64,000 nt of DNA, taken from an uncultured Synechococcaceae cyanobacterium (lineage in GTDB: Bacteria > Cyanobacteriota > Cyanobacteriia > PCC-6307 > Cyanobiaceae). Position 1 is the stretch's first letter, and every line of letters begins with the position of its first letter. The notes under the pieces are model-generated. The model was given only the letters and a program-made list of their open reading frames with translations, made no database searches and was not told where the DNA came from. Both the position numbers and the translations under genes were made by a program. Below, one piece after another: positions 21,672-30,165 of the stretch. Location of the stretch: assembly GCA_902574955.1 (NCBI GenBank), contig CACGPQ010000002.1:1-64000 (forward strand), written 5' to 3'.

Positions 21672-23282
21672 TTAGTACTTAAGGTCTCTGTATTTATCGT
21701 TTTTAGCAATGATTTCCATAGCAGGTTTAAGCAATTTTTTATAGTTTTTCCAACTTCCAATAGATTTAGAATTTATAGGATAACGAACTTGAACGTTGCT
21801 GCGAGTTAAAACTGAACGAGAATTGAGATGAGGTGATAAATATGTATCTTCCCACTTCCACCCTAACCAAGAAATTAAATCCTTGATTTCTTTTTGAGGA
21901 TTGCTAACTAAAGAGTCATAATTTAGGTCATATATTTTTGATCTAAGTCTATTTTTATATTCTGTCATCACTGCTTCTTGATCTATGTATACTTTTGCAG
22001 TATCCACAAGGGACGATGAATATTCATTTCCCATAGCAAAATGTGCTCGAAAAATTGAAAGAATATTATCTAAAGGATTTCTAAAACAATGAATTATTTT
22101 GGCATTAGGTATTTCTTCAGCGATGATCCCAGTATATTGATAATTAAATAAGTTTTTATTAGTTGTAATATCCGATTTTTTATTCAATTCTTTAATCTTT
22201 GTCCAATAGTTTTTAGCAAGAGATAATGATTGATTAATTTTTCTACTCTCTAAAAATGATTGTTCTAGGATATCAATCTCCCCTAAATCATCAACACTAT
22301 TATTCATACTTAGAATTGATTCTAATAAAGTAGAACCACTTCTAAACATTCCTACTATGAAAATACTCTGAGGAAATTTTATATTATTTTTTTCAGTAGT
22401 TTTTATTTTATTGGATTCAGAAAGTAATGATTTAGATTTATTGAGTATTATCTCAGGTTTCGATGGACGAATAGTAAGTTTTATTTTATTCGCTAATTCT
22501 AGATACTTAGAACTATCATTATAATTTTTTTCTTTATGAAGAACATTTGCTCTTGCGAAGTAAATATCAATATGATCTTGCCTTGATTTGTTAGTTAATA
22601 TACTTTTAGAAAAAAGGTTATCTCTCCACATTTTATTTTTCTCGGAATATTTAAGATTAGAAATTGAAAAATATGCTCTTGCATAATTAGGATTTATTTC
22701 AATTGCTTTTAGACAAGATAATTCTGCCTCTTTTAATTTGCCAAAATTTTTCAAAATACCTCCCAAATTGGAATGAAAAATAGCATTATTAGGATTTATT
22801 TCAATTGCTTTGCGGAAGGAAACTTCTGCTTGATGCAAATTTCCAAGATCTCTTAAAACGTTTCCAAGATTGGAATGAGCATTCGCAAAATTAGGATTTA
22901 TTTCAATTGCTTTAAGATAAGAAATTTCTGCTTCTTTTAATTTGCCCAGATTTCTCATTAAATTTCCAAGATTGAAATGTGCGTCAGCGAAATCAGGATT
23001 AAGTTTAATTGCATTGCGATAACAAAATACTGCCTCTTTTAATTTGCCGAAACCTACTAATATGACTCCATAATTAGAAAATACTCTATAGTCTTCGAAT
23101 CCTTGATTAATGAAATATTGATAATATTTTGCTGCTTCTGAAATATTTCCTTGTGAATGCAACTGAAATGCTTTACTTAATATTTGTTCTTTAGGAGGGT
23201 TAATCTTTTTTGTGTTTTTATTTAGTTTTTTATGATATTTATCTTTATTTTCAAAACCATTCATTTTTTTAGTACTGTTCAA
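21672..23282 (-). CDS. TPR-repeat protein fused to C-terminal sulfotransferase domain
   Basis: At least four near-identical TPRs (KAIEINPNFANAHSNLGNVLRDLG) then IFIVGMFRSGSTLLESILSMN PAPS-binding-like loop and RNPLDNILSIF. Confidence 0.9.
   Translation of the reverse strand: MNSTKKMNGFENKDKYHKKLNKNTKKINPPKEQILSKAFQLHSQGNISEAAKYYQYFINQGFEDYRVFSNYGVILVGFGKLKEAVFCYRNAIKLNPDFADAHFNLGNLMRNLGKLKEAEISYLKAIEINPNFANAHSNLGNVLRDLGNLHQAEVSFRKAIEINPNNAIFHSNLGGILKNFGKLKEAELSCLKAIEINPNYARAYFSISNLKYSEKNKMWRDNLFSKSILTNKSRQDHIDIYFARANVLHKEKNYNDSSKYLELANKIKLTIRPSKPEIILNKSKSLLSESNKIKTTEKNNIKFPQSIFIVGMFRSGSTLLESILSMNNSVDDLGEIDILEQSFLESRKINQSLSLAKNYWTKIKELNKKSDITTNKNLFNYQYTGIIAEEIPNAKIIHCFRNPLDNILSIFRAHFAMGNEYSSSLVDTAKVYIDQEAVMTEYKNRLRSKIYDLNYDSLVSNPQKEIKDLISWLGWKWEDTYLSPHLNSRSVLTRSNVQVRYPINSKSIGSWKNYKKLLKPAMEIIAKNDKYRDLKY
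22680..23050 (-). repeat. Tandem ~102-bp repeats encoding TPR units
   Basis: Phrase ttaggatttatttcaattgctt recurs at ~22687, ~22789, ~22891, with a diverged copy near 22993. Confidence 0.8.
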
Positions 23283-23377
23283 CTTTGTGTTGATTATAGT
23301 TATAGAGTTCTTTAGAGACTATCGAATCTTATTTTTTAAAAGTCAAAATTTTGATATCTACCAAAGAATTCTCCACA

Positions 23378-23479
23378 ATGAGTACATCAAGTATGCTCTA
23401 TTTACACGATGTGAGGGTTAAGTCGGTTTTTCCATATGTTTTTCAAACAAAATCTGCCCCAGTCGTAGTGAGGAATTAG
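23378..23479 (+). CDS. Candidate short ORF (33 aa: MSTSSMLYLHDVRVKSVFPYVFQTKSAPVVVRN)
   Basis: ATG-to-TAG ORF in otherwise empty intergenic region; no clear SD. Confidence 0.3.
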   Translation: MSTSSMLYLHDVRVKSVFPYVFQTKSAPVVVRN

Positions 23480-23600
23480 AGCAATGGAACTATTGAGTAG
23501 TAATAAATAATAGAGTTAAAGTATAGTTTGTCGTAAGTTTGTTTTAGCACCCCTCTACTTTTTTATATAGAAGTCGTAAATTAGACTTTAGAATGTTTGT

Positions 23601-24038
23601 TTATTTAAAAACAAAATTGTTGAAAAATGTGGTTTGTTTGATTAGTTCCTCTGGGATATGTTCTGACCAAATAAAATTATTATGTTGCTCATCAAGCATG
23701 GGATTGAACATTTTTTTGACAACAATATGAAATAACAAAGTCGGAGTATGAGTTGCTCTTGAGTTTGGTTTATCAGTAAAAAAATAATTAGAAAATCCTA
23801 TTTCTCTAAAGTTTGAAAAGTAGGTTCCAATTTCTCTTTCTTGTATTCTTTTTGCAGCATGTGTAATTTTTTCTTTAAACATTAATCTTCCTCCAATAAC
23901 CCAATATAAATTTTTAAGAGGTTCCTCTTTTCTTTTGATTAGTAAATATTTGTTTTGGAACGATATTAGAAAATCTATACAAAAAATTGGCATTGACTTA
24001 ATTATTTTTTGATACTCTTTTTCTGGTAAATAATTCAT
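23601..24038 (-). CDS. NUDIX hydrolase resembling GDP-mannose mannosyl hydrolase
   Basis: GGRLMFKEKITHAAKRIQEREIG NUDIX box lacking the first Glu of REUxEE, as in the Gmm type. Confidence 0.8.
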   Translation of the reverse strand: MNYLPEKEYQKIIKSMPIFCIDFLISFQNKYLLIKRKEEPLKNLYWVIGGRLMFKEKITHAAKRIQEREIGTYFSNFREIGFSNYFFTDKPNSRATHTPTLLFHIVVKKMFNPMLDEQHNNFIWSEHIPEELIKQTTFFNNFVFK

Positions 24039-24143
24039 AGATTTATCAAATTCTTAATAAGCACAAATTTAATTTAACTTATTAGGACATTTTTTCTCTA
24101 GAATAAGAGTAACATCATAAGAAATTATATAAGTAATTGCCTT

Positions 24144-24236
24144 ATGAGTTTGTCTTCATTTTGCCGCACTAAAAACATCCTCCAAACCTGTTGTTATAAC
24201 AGGGGTCGTTTTGTTGGAACTTTTGGGTTGGAGTAA
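24144..24236 (+). other. Candidate small structured RNA or 30-aa ORF
   Basis: Nested inverted repeats CTCCAA(24180-24185)/TTGGAG(24228-24233) and CCTGTT-GTTAT-AACAGG(24187-24203); ORF MSLSSFCRTKNILQTCCYNRGRFVGTFGLE. Confidence 0.35.
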
Positions 24237-24305
24237 GTTAACAAATTTTTTAAAAAATTTAAGACTTTTTATTTAAGGAATATTTTAAAAAAGATATTAG
24301 TTGTA

Positions 24306-25019
24306 ATGAGCGAGATTATTAAACTAAGTAGAGCTACTGTTGAGAAATATCTTAGTTGTCCAAGATGTTGTGTACTTGAAAAAAAATATCAAATAAAACC
24401 ACCATCATTACCGTTTACTTTAAATATAGCTGTAGATAATTTATGTAAAAATGAATTTGATTACTACAGAAAAATTCAGGAGCCTCATCCTTTATTTATT
24501 GAACATGCTATTGATGCTGTTCCTTTTAAACACAAAGATTTAGAACGGTGGAGAAGTAATTTTCAAGGGATAAGATATAAGTCAATTGAACATAATTATA
24601 ATTTTGGTGGAGCTGTGGATGATATTTGGCAGAAAAACAATGGTGACCTTATCATTATTGATGTAAAAGCAACATCTAGAAATAATTTTGATTGGTCTGA
24701 GACTTTTCATAAATATGAATATGCCAAAGCTTATAAGAGACAATTAGAAATGTATCAGTGGTTATTTAAAAAAAACGGTTTTCAAGTAGCTAAAGAAGCC
24801 TATCTTTTATATTTCAATGGAAAGAAAAATGAAAAGTTATTTAATAACCAATTAAATTTTGATGTGCATCTAATAAAATTAGATTGTTCTACTTCATGGG
24901 TAGAAAATAAGATAATTGATGCGGTCAATTTATTACGTTCAGATGTTTTCCCCAAACCTTCTTTAAATTGTGAATATTGTAATTATTTAAAAAAGCGTTG
25001 GCGGTTATCAATGACTTAA
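24306..25019 (+). CDS. PD-(D/E)XK nuclease superfamily protein (RecB/Cas4-like)
   Basis: GGAVDDIW...GDLIIIDVKAT core; N-terminal CPRCC and C-terminal CEYC cysteines; QLEMYQWLF helix. Confidence 0.82.
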   Translation: MSEIIKLSRATVEKYLSCPRCCVLEKKYQIKPPSLPFTLNIAVDNLCKNEFDYYRKIQEPHPLFIEHAIDAVPFKHKDLERWRSNFQGIRYKSIEHNYNFGGAVDDIWQKNNGDLIIIDVKATSRNNFDWSETFHKYEYAKAYKRQLEMYQWLFKKNGFQVAKEAYLLYFNGKKNEKLFNNQLNFDVHLIKLDCSTSWVENKIIDAVNLLRSDVFPKPSLNCEYCNYLKKRWRLSMT

Positions 25020-25125
25020 CATTAAATTAATCACTTAGTATTTATGATGTGGGAAAAATTTTTTCGAAATTTCTGGAAATATAGTCAATAAAAGATAATC
25101 TTAAACTATATTATAAATTCTACTT

Positions 25126-25734
25126 TTGATAAATTCGCAAAACTCTGAAAGAAAGATAACTAATCATCTTCAACAAGATGTAGTAAAAATATCTGGCAAA
25201 ACAATTTTTATTAATCCTTTTTTGTATTGGCGAAGGTTTGACGAAAATACCAATAGATGGCTGCGAGAACCTGGTCAAATGTCAGAGGATCAAATTCAAT
25301 GTAATAGGAATCGTTTTTATCCAGAAGTAGAGTGGGCTGATTTAAGTAATGAGCAAAAACTCATTAAAGATGCAACTGTTGAGATGTTTTTAAAAACTCT
25401 TGAATTGATAAGTACATTTCACCCTTATCTTACTTCTGGGCAGCTATTAGAAGTTGAAAGAAAAATGGCGATTATAAAAAAGATTCCTTTTGAACAGTGG
25501 GTTAAAAAATCTTTCGCTAAAAAAGCGAGATTACTAGAAAATGAAAAAAAGAAATTTCAAAGAGAACGTTTTTTCAGTAGCTGGAGAGAGTGGTTTAGTC
25601 TTGAAAATACTCAGCAAGCTATTTTGCCTTTAATTGTTACGTTATTTGTTTCAGCATTTATTGGCTGGTCTTTAGGAATCTCTAAAAATAGTTGTAATCC
25701 TTATTTTGAACAAAACATTGATCAAATAAATTAA
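25126..25734 (+). CDS. Hypothetical protein with C-terminal transmembrane helix (alternative start codon)
   Basis: Long ORF; INPFLYWRRFDENTNRWLREPGQMSEDQIQ; TM ILPLIVTLFVSAFIGWSLGI. Confidence 0.7.
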   Translation: MINSQNSERKITNHLQQDVVKISGKTIFINPFLYWRRFDENTNRWLREPGQMSEDQIQCNRNRFYPEVEWADLSNEQKLIKDATVEMFLKTLELISTFHPYLTSGQLLEVERKMAIIKKIPFEQWVKKSFAKKARLLENEKKKFQRERFFSSWREWFSLENTQQAILPLIVTLFVSAFIGWSLGISKNSCNPYFEQNIDQIN

Positions 25735-25840
25735 TTTGTTTTTGATAGTTTTTAAGTATCTAAGTTAGTATAATTTTAAAAACATAAATTTCTTATTTAA
25801 AATTTTATTAATTTGAATAATTGCTAAAAAATTTATAATT

Positions 25841-25984
25841 ATGAGTAAAAATTTTAATTCAAATAATTTTAAAAATGACTATTTTCATTTGAACAATGAA
25901 GATAGTGATTATAAAGATTTAATTACTAGACTTAAAGAGATTAAATCAACCATAGCTTTATTGGAAAAAACAATTTTTAAATAA
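25841..25984 (+). CDS. Candidate small protein (47 aa), upstream of PBP2
   Basis: ATG...TAA, MSKNFNSNNFKNDYFHLNNEDSDYKDLITRLKEIKSTIALLEKTIFK; below the 60-aa cutoff of the ORF track. Confidence 0.45.
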   Translation: MSKNFNSNNFKNDYFHLNNEDSDYKDLITRLKEIKSTIALLEKTIFK

Positions 25985-25995
25985 ATTTTATATTT

Positions 25996-27786
25996 TTGAT
26001 AAAAACAAGTCCTAATAAAAAACTTATTTCATTAAGGAGACAACCTTTAGTCTTACTTATTTTTTCCTCTATTGCGTTTTTATTGATTCTATTTAGGTTA
26101 ATTTTTTTACAACTTTTAAATTATGAATCTTTTAAGAAGATGTCAGATGAGAATAGGATCAGACTTATTGCTGCACAGCCAATACGCGGAAGAGTACTAG
26201 ATAAAAATGGTTACGTTTTAGCGGATAGTAGAGTTAAATATTCTTTAATAATCAAACCTCAATCAGTTAATAAAAGTAATTGGGAAAAGCATAAATTAAT
26301 TATTTCTGACTTGTTAAATATTGATAGTAATGTAATTCAAAAAAAATATTCTGATGGTCTAAAAACTCGAAACCTTTCAGTAGTTATTCTTGATGATTTA
26401 AATGTAGATCAATTAATAAAATTCAAGGAAAATGAAGGTAATTTAATTAGTTTTGAAATAGCTACAAAATTAATTCGAAATTATCCTTATAAATCCCTTG
26501 CTGCTCATGTAATTGGTTATACTCAGCCAATTACTGAATCAGAATACAAATTCTTATCTAAGAAGGGTTATAAATTAAATGACTTAATAGGAAGAACAGG
26601 AATTGAATATGTTTACGAAGATTTTATAAGAGGTGAATGGGGTGGAGAAATGGTTGAAGTAAATTCATTAGGAAAATTTCAAAGATCGTTGGGTATAAGA
26701 CCTCCATTACAAGGTAATGATATTGAACTAACAATTGACCTTAATCTCCAATTAATTGCTGAGGAAGTTCTTAAAGACAAAAAAGCCGGAGCGATAATAG
26801 TAATGGATCCAAGAGATGGTGCAATAAGAGCGATGGTAAGCAAGCCTAATTTTGATTTGAATTTTTTTTCTAAGGATTTTAAGCCTGAAAAAGAATACAA
26901 TAATATATTTAATTCTCCAGAAAAACCTCTTTTAAATAGAGCATTAAATGCTTATGATCCAGGAAGTGTTTGGAAAATTGTAACTGCTTTAGCGGGCTTG
27001 GAAAGTGGAAAATTTCCAAGAGATACCATGCTAGATACGAAGCCATGTATAACTTATGGGAGTCAATGTTTTAGAGAGCATAATGATTTAGGCTTTGGGG
27101 TAATAGGTTATGAAGATGCTTTAAGAGTTTCTAGTAATACATTTTTTTATCAAGTAGGTTATGGAGTAGGAGTTGATGAAATTCATAAGGTCTCACGAAA
27201 GCTTGGTTTTAATTCTTTATCTGGAATTGAAATTTCTGAACAAGAAAATATAGGATTAGTAGCTAGTAGTGAATGGGCTAAAGAAGGTCGAGGATGGGGA
27301 CAACCAGGAAGAACCCCTTGGGTTCCAGAAGATATTGCGAGTATGTCTATTGGACAATTTGTTGTACAAGTTACCCCTATTCAAATAGCTAGAGCATATG
27401 CTGCTATTGCAAATGGCGGTTATCTAGTTACTCCACATTTGACTAAAAAAGCTGCAGAAGGTCTTTTAGGTCAAAAACGTATTCCAATTGACATTGATCC
27501 ACAAAATATACAATTGATAAAAAGTGGTCTCAGGAAAGTAGTAGAGTCTGGAACAGGGGTATCAATTAATTATGGAGTTTCAAATTTACCTCCAGTGTCT
27601 GGTAAAACAGGAACTGCTGAAGATGGTGAAGGTGGATTAGATCACGCTTGGTTCGTTTGCTTTACTCCTTCGGAAAAGAGTGAGTTGCTTGTAGTCGCTT
27701 TTGCACAAAATACTCCTGGTGGAGGTTCTGTACATGCGCTTCCTATGGCTAAAAAAATTTTAAAAGTTTGGAATGAAAAAAATTGA
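25996..27786 (+). CDS. mrdA: Penicillin-binding protein 2 (peptidoglycan D,D-transpeptidase)
   Basis: RGRVLDKNG, YDPGSVWKIV (SxxK), SSN, SGKTGTAE (KTG). Confidence 0.95.
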   Translation: MIKTSPNKKLISLRRQPLVLLIFSSIAFLLILFRLIFLQLLNYESFKKMSDENRIRLIAAQPIRGRVLDKNGYVLADSRVKYSLIIKPQSVNKSNWEKHKLIISDLLNIDSNVIQKKYSDGLKTRNLSVVILDDLNVDQLIKFKENEGNLISFEIATKLIRNYPYKSLAAHVIGYTQPITESEYKFLSKKGYKLNDLIGRTGIEYVYEDFIRGEWGGEMVEVNSLGKFQRSLGIRPPLQGNDIELTIDLNLQLIAEEVLKDKKAGAIIVMDPRDGAIRAMVSKPNFDLNFFSKDFKPEKEYNNIFNSPEKPLLNRALNAYDPGSVWKIVTALAGLESGKFPRDTMLDTKPCITYGSQCFREHNDLGFGVIGYEDALRVSSNTFFYQVGYGVGVDEIHKVSRKLGFNSLSGIEISEQENIGLVASSEWAKEGRGWGQPGRTPWVPEDIASMSIGQFVVQVTPIQIARAYAAIANGGYLVTPHLTKKAAEGLLGQKRIPIDIDPQNIQLIKSGLRKVVESGTGVSINYGVSNLPPVSGKTGTAEDGEGGLDHAWFVCFTPSEKSELLVVAFAQNTPGGGSVHALPMAKKILKVWNEKN

Positions 27787-27804
27787 TAAGATTTTTTATA
27801 AAGT

Positions 27805-28329
27805 TTATGTTTTTAATTTTTTCATTTGCAAAAGTCTTTGAATAATATCTTCAATAGTTTTTGTATCTATAGGTTTACTATATGAGGACAAAAGTTGTCT
27901 CCCTAATACTTGGCTTCCTAAATGCACTAATTGAATGCGTAATGAGGTCAGCAGTTCTAATCCTATGCCACCAGAAAATGTTGCAATTGCAATAGGTTGA
28001 CCATTAAATAAATTCCTAAAGTCATCTCCTGAAATAGAAAGCCATGCTATAAAGTTGGAGAGAATGGGAGGTATAGATCCATTATATTCAGGGGCACAAA
28101 TCACCCACCTTTCAATCTTGAAAAGCTTTTTTTTTAATTCTTCTATTTCATTTGGAATATTTTCTTTGCTGTGAATTCTTGGATTAAATAATGGAATATC
28201 AAGAGTGGTTAGATCTAAAATTTCAGACCTTATTTTAAGTTCATTACTTTTTTTAAGAAATTTTTCAGAAAGTTCTAGATTTTTACCACAACTAGCCGCA
28301 ATGATTATTAGATCTTTTGTTTCAGTCAT
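27805..28329 (-). CDS. NADPH-dependent FMN reductase family protein
   Basis: CAPEYNGSIPPILSNFIAWLS and TFSGGIGLELL motifs. Confidence 0.88.
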   Translation of the reverse strand: MTETKDLIIIAASCGKNLELSEKFLKKSNELKIRSEILDLTTLDIPLFNPRIHSKENIPNEIEELKKKLFKIERWVICAPEYNGSIPPILSNFIAWLSISGDDFRNLFNGQPIAIATFSGGIGLELLTSLRIQLVHLGSQVLGRQLLSSYSKPIDTKTIEDIIQRLLQMKKLKT

Positions 28330-28346
28330 AAATTAGATAAATAAAT

Positions 28347-30149
28347 TTAATAGTTAGCACCTGTTTTGCGATGGTGAACTGCCGTTAGACTATCGGATTT
28401 TAGTATATTACCGTGTAGTACTTCGGCATAAATTACCCAATGATCCCCACATTCCATTCTCTCTTTTACAGAAGCATCTAGCCATGCGAGCGATTCAGGA
28501 ATGATTATCTGTTCATTAGGAGTTAATTCAATATTTATTCCTTCAAATCTATCTTCTCCAGGTGCAAAGGGTTTTGTGAATCTTTTCAAAGGTTCTTTAA
28601 AATCTTTTTCACTAAGAATATTTAATGCGAATGAATCTCCTATTTGCAGAAGAGACTCTACCGATCTATCTTTTGCTACTGCAATACTTAACCCGGGGGG
28701 AGAAAAACTTGCTTGACTAACCCAAGATGCAAGCATGGCTCCTTTAATATTATTCTCATCTTTGCCTTTAGAGGCTGTCAGGACACAAAGAGAACCAATT
28801 ACTCTTCCAAGAGCTTGTAACTTTGGATCCGTTTTGCTTGTAATCATTCCAGTATCAGATTTTCTGGGTTTTTTCTTTGTTTTTTTTATAATTTTTCTTC
28901 CAAAGTGAGTTCCTATTTCTTCTAACTCTTTAATCTTTGGTTTATTTGGACTGAATTTAATCCTTATAGGGTCAAAACTAAACTTAAAACCACCGTCTTT
29001 TAATTTTGTTTCAAGTAAATCTATAGCTTCGCCGCTCCATCCAAAACTCCCAAAAATTCCCACTGGCTTATCTCTATTCCCCTCTGCTAACAATGTTCCT
29101 AGTGCACTAACTATTGGAGTTGGGGCGTGACCACCCAATGTGGGCGAGCCTATTAAATATCCATCAGCATTTTGGATAGATTTTACAAGTACATCATTAG
29201 GTGTGAATTCACAATTAATACTTTCAACTTCTACAGAAGTTCTATTTATCCCTTTAGCCAATGCATCACCTATTGAGGCGGTATTTCCATATGCACTTGC
29301 ATATATCAGAGCGATTTTAGGATTATTAGTTGAGAGATTTTCTCCCCATCTAATATAGTCATTGAAAAAGCTTTTTAAGCTATATTCGATCGCGGGACCA
29401 TGTAATGGTGCAATAGTTTTAACGTCATAATCTGCAATCTTTTCAGTTATTGATACTACTTGATTAGACATTGGTGCCATCAAGCAATCATAAAAATGTT
29501 TCCTATCAATTTCTGTACTAACTCGATTTGTTTCAGACCAATATTTAGATGCAATGTGTGCAGAGAAAATTTTTTCACTAATAAGTATTTCTTGATTACG
29601 TTCATAAATTATCAGGCCTCCAGGCCAACGTGCTGTTGGAATAGGAATTAACTCTAGTGAAATGTTATCTAATTCTAAATTAAGTTCTTTTTTGATTATG
29701 TTTATTTCAGGTAATTGAATTTCAATAAAGTTTTCTAAGGTAGGATTTCTTTGATTCCAAAGTTCGCTAATAAGTTTATAACCTGGATTAGAGCAAGTAA
29801 TAGTTGTGTTTTGAAATTGTGTACTTATATTTTTTATAGTTTCAATAATTTGGGGATTAATATGACCAGAAATGAAGTTGATTTTATCTAATTTAAATTG
29901 ATCGCAAAACCTAGAAATTACTTTATTAAATGTCTTTAAATGTTGTTTTTCAGGTGGATGAATAATAAAAAGTTCCTCATGACTTCTAATGAAAAAAGTA
30001 TTAAAAGAGGTTCCTTTTTCAAGGTTAAATTCAAGTTCAAATCTTTCTTTATTTTGGTCTAGGAATCTTAAACAAGAAAAATTTTCAGTAATTTCAAATT
30101 CTGCTAAGTTTTGATTTTCTGCAAGTAAGCCTATATTACTATCTGACAT
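28347..30149 (-). CDS. Flavodiiron protein, Flv1-like (degenerate diiron ligands)
   Basis: Metallo-beta-lactamase-like + flavodoxin (IYASAYGNTASIGDALAKG) + flavin reductase domains; HxExDH position reads GHINPQ. Confidence 0.9.
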   Translation of the reverse strand: MSDSNIGLLAENQNLAEFEITENFSCLRFLDQNKERFELEFNLEKGTSFNTFFIRSHEELFIIHPPEKQHLKTFNKVISRFCDQFKLDKINFISGHINPQIIETIKNISTQFQNTTITCSNPGYKLISELWNQRNPTLENFIEIQLPEINIIKKELNLELDNISLELIPIPTARWPGGLIIYERNQEILISEKIFSAHIASKYWSETNRVSTEIDRKHFYDCLMAPMSNQVVSITEKIADYDVKTIAPLHGPAIEYSLKSFFNDYIRWGENLSTNNPKIALIYASAYGNTASIGDALAKGINRTSVEVESINCEFTPNDVLVKSIQNADGYLIGSPTLGGHAPTPIVSALGTLLAEGNRDKPVGIFGSFGWSGEAIDLLETKLKDGGFKFSFDPIRIKFSPNKPKIKELEEIGTHFGRKIIKKTKKKPRKSDTGMITSKTDPKLQALGRVIGSLCVLTASKGKDENNIKGAMLASWVSQASFSPPGLSIAVAKDRSVESLLQIGDSFALNILSEKDFKEPLKRFTKPFAPGEDRFEGINIELTPNEQIIIPESLAWLDASVKERMECGDHWVIYAEVLHGNILKSDSLTAVHHRKTGANY

Positions 30150-30165
30150 TTTAAAGAATTATTTT

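Noticed and set aside
21615-21809. 64-aa plus ORF after guaA
   Set aside because: Mostly antisense to the 3' end of the sulfotransferase gene; no recognisable features
22680-23050. Regularly spaced repeats considered as a CRISPR array
   Set aside because: Period of 102 bp equals 34 codons and lies in frame within a TPR protein; no spacers
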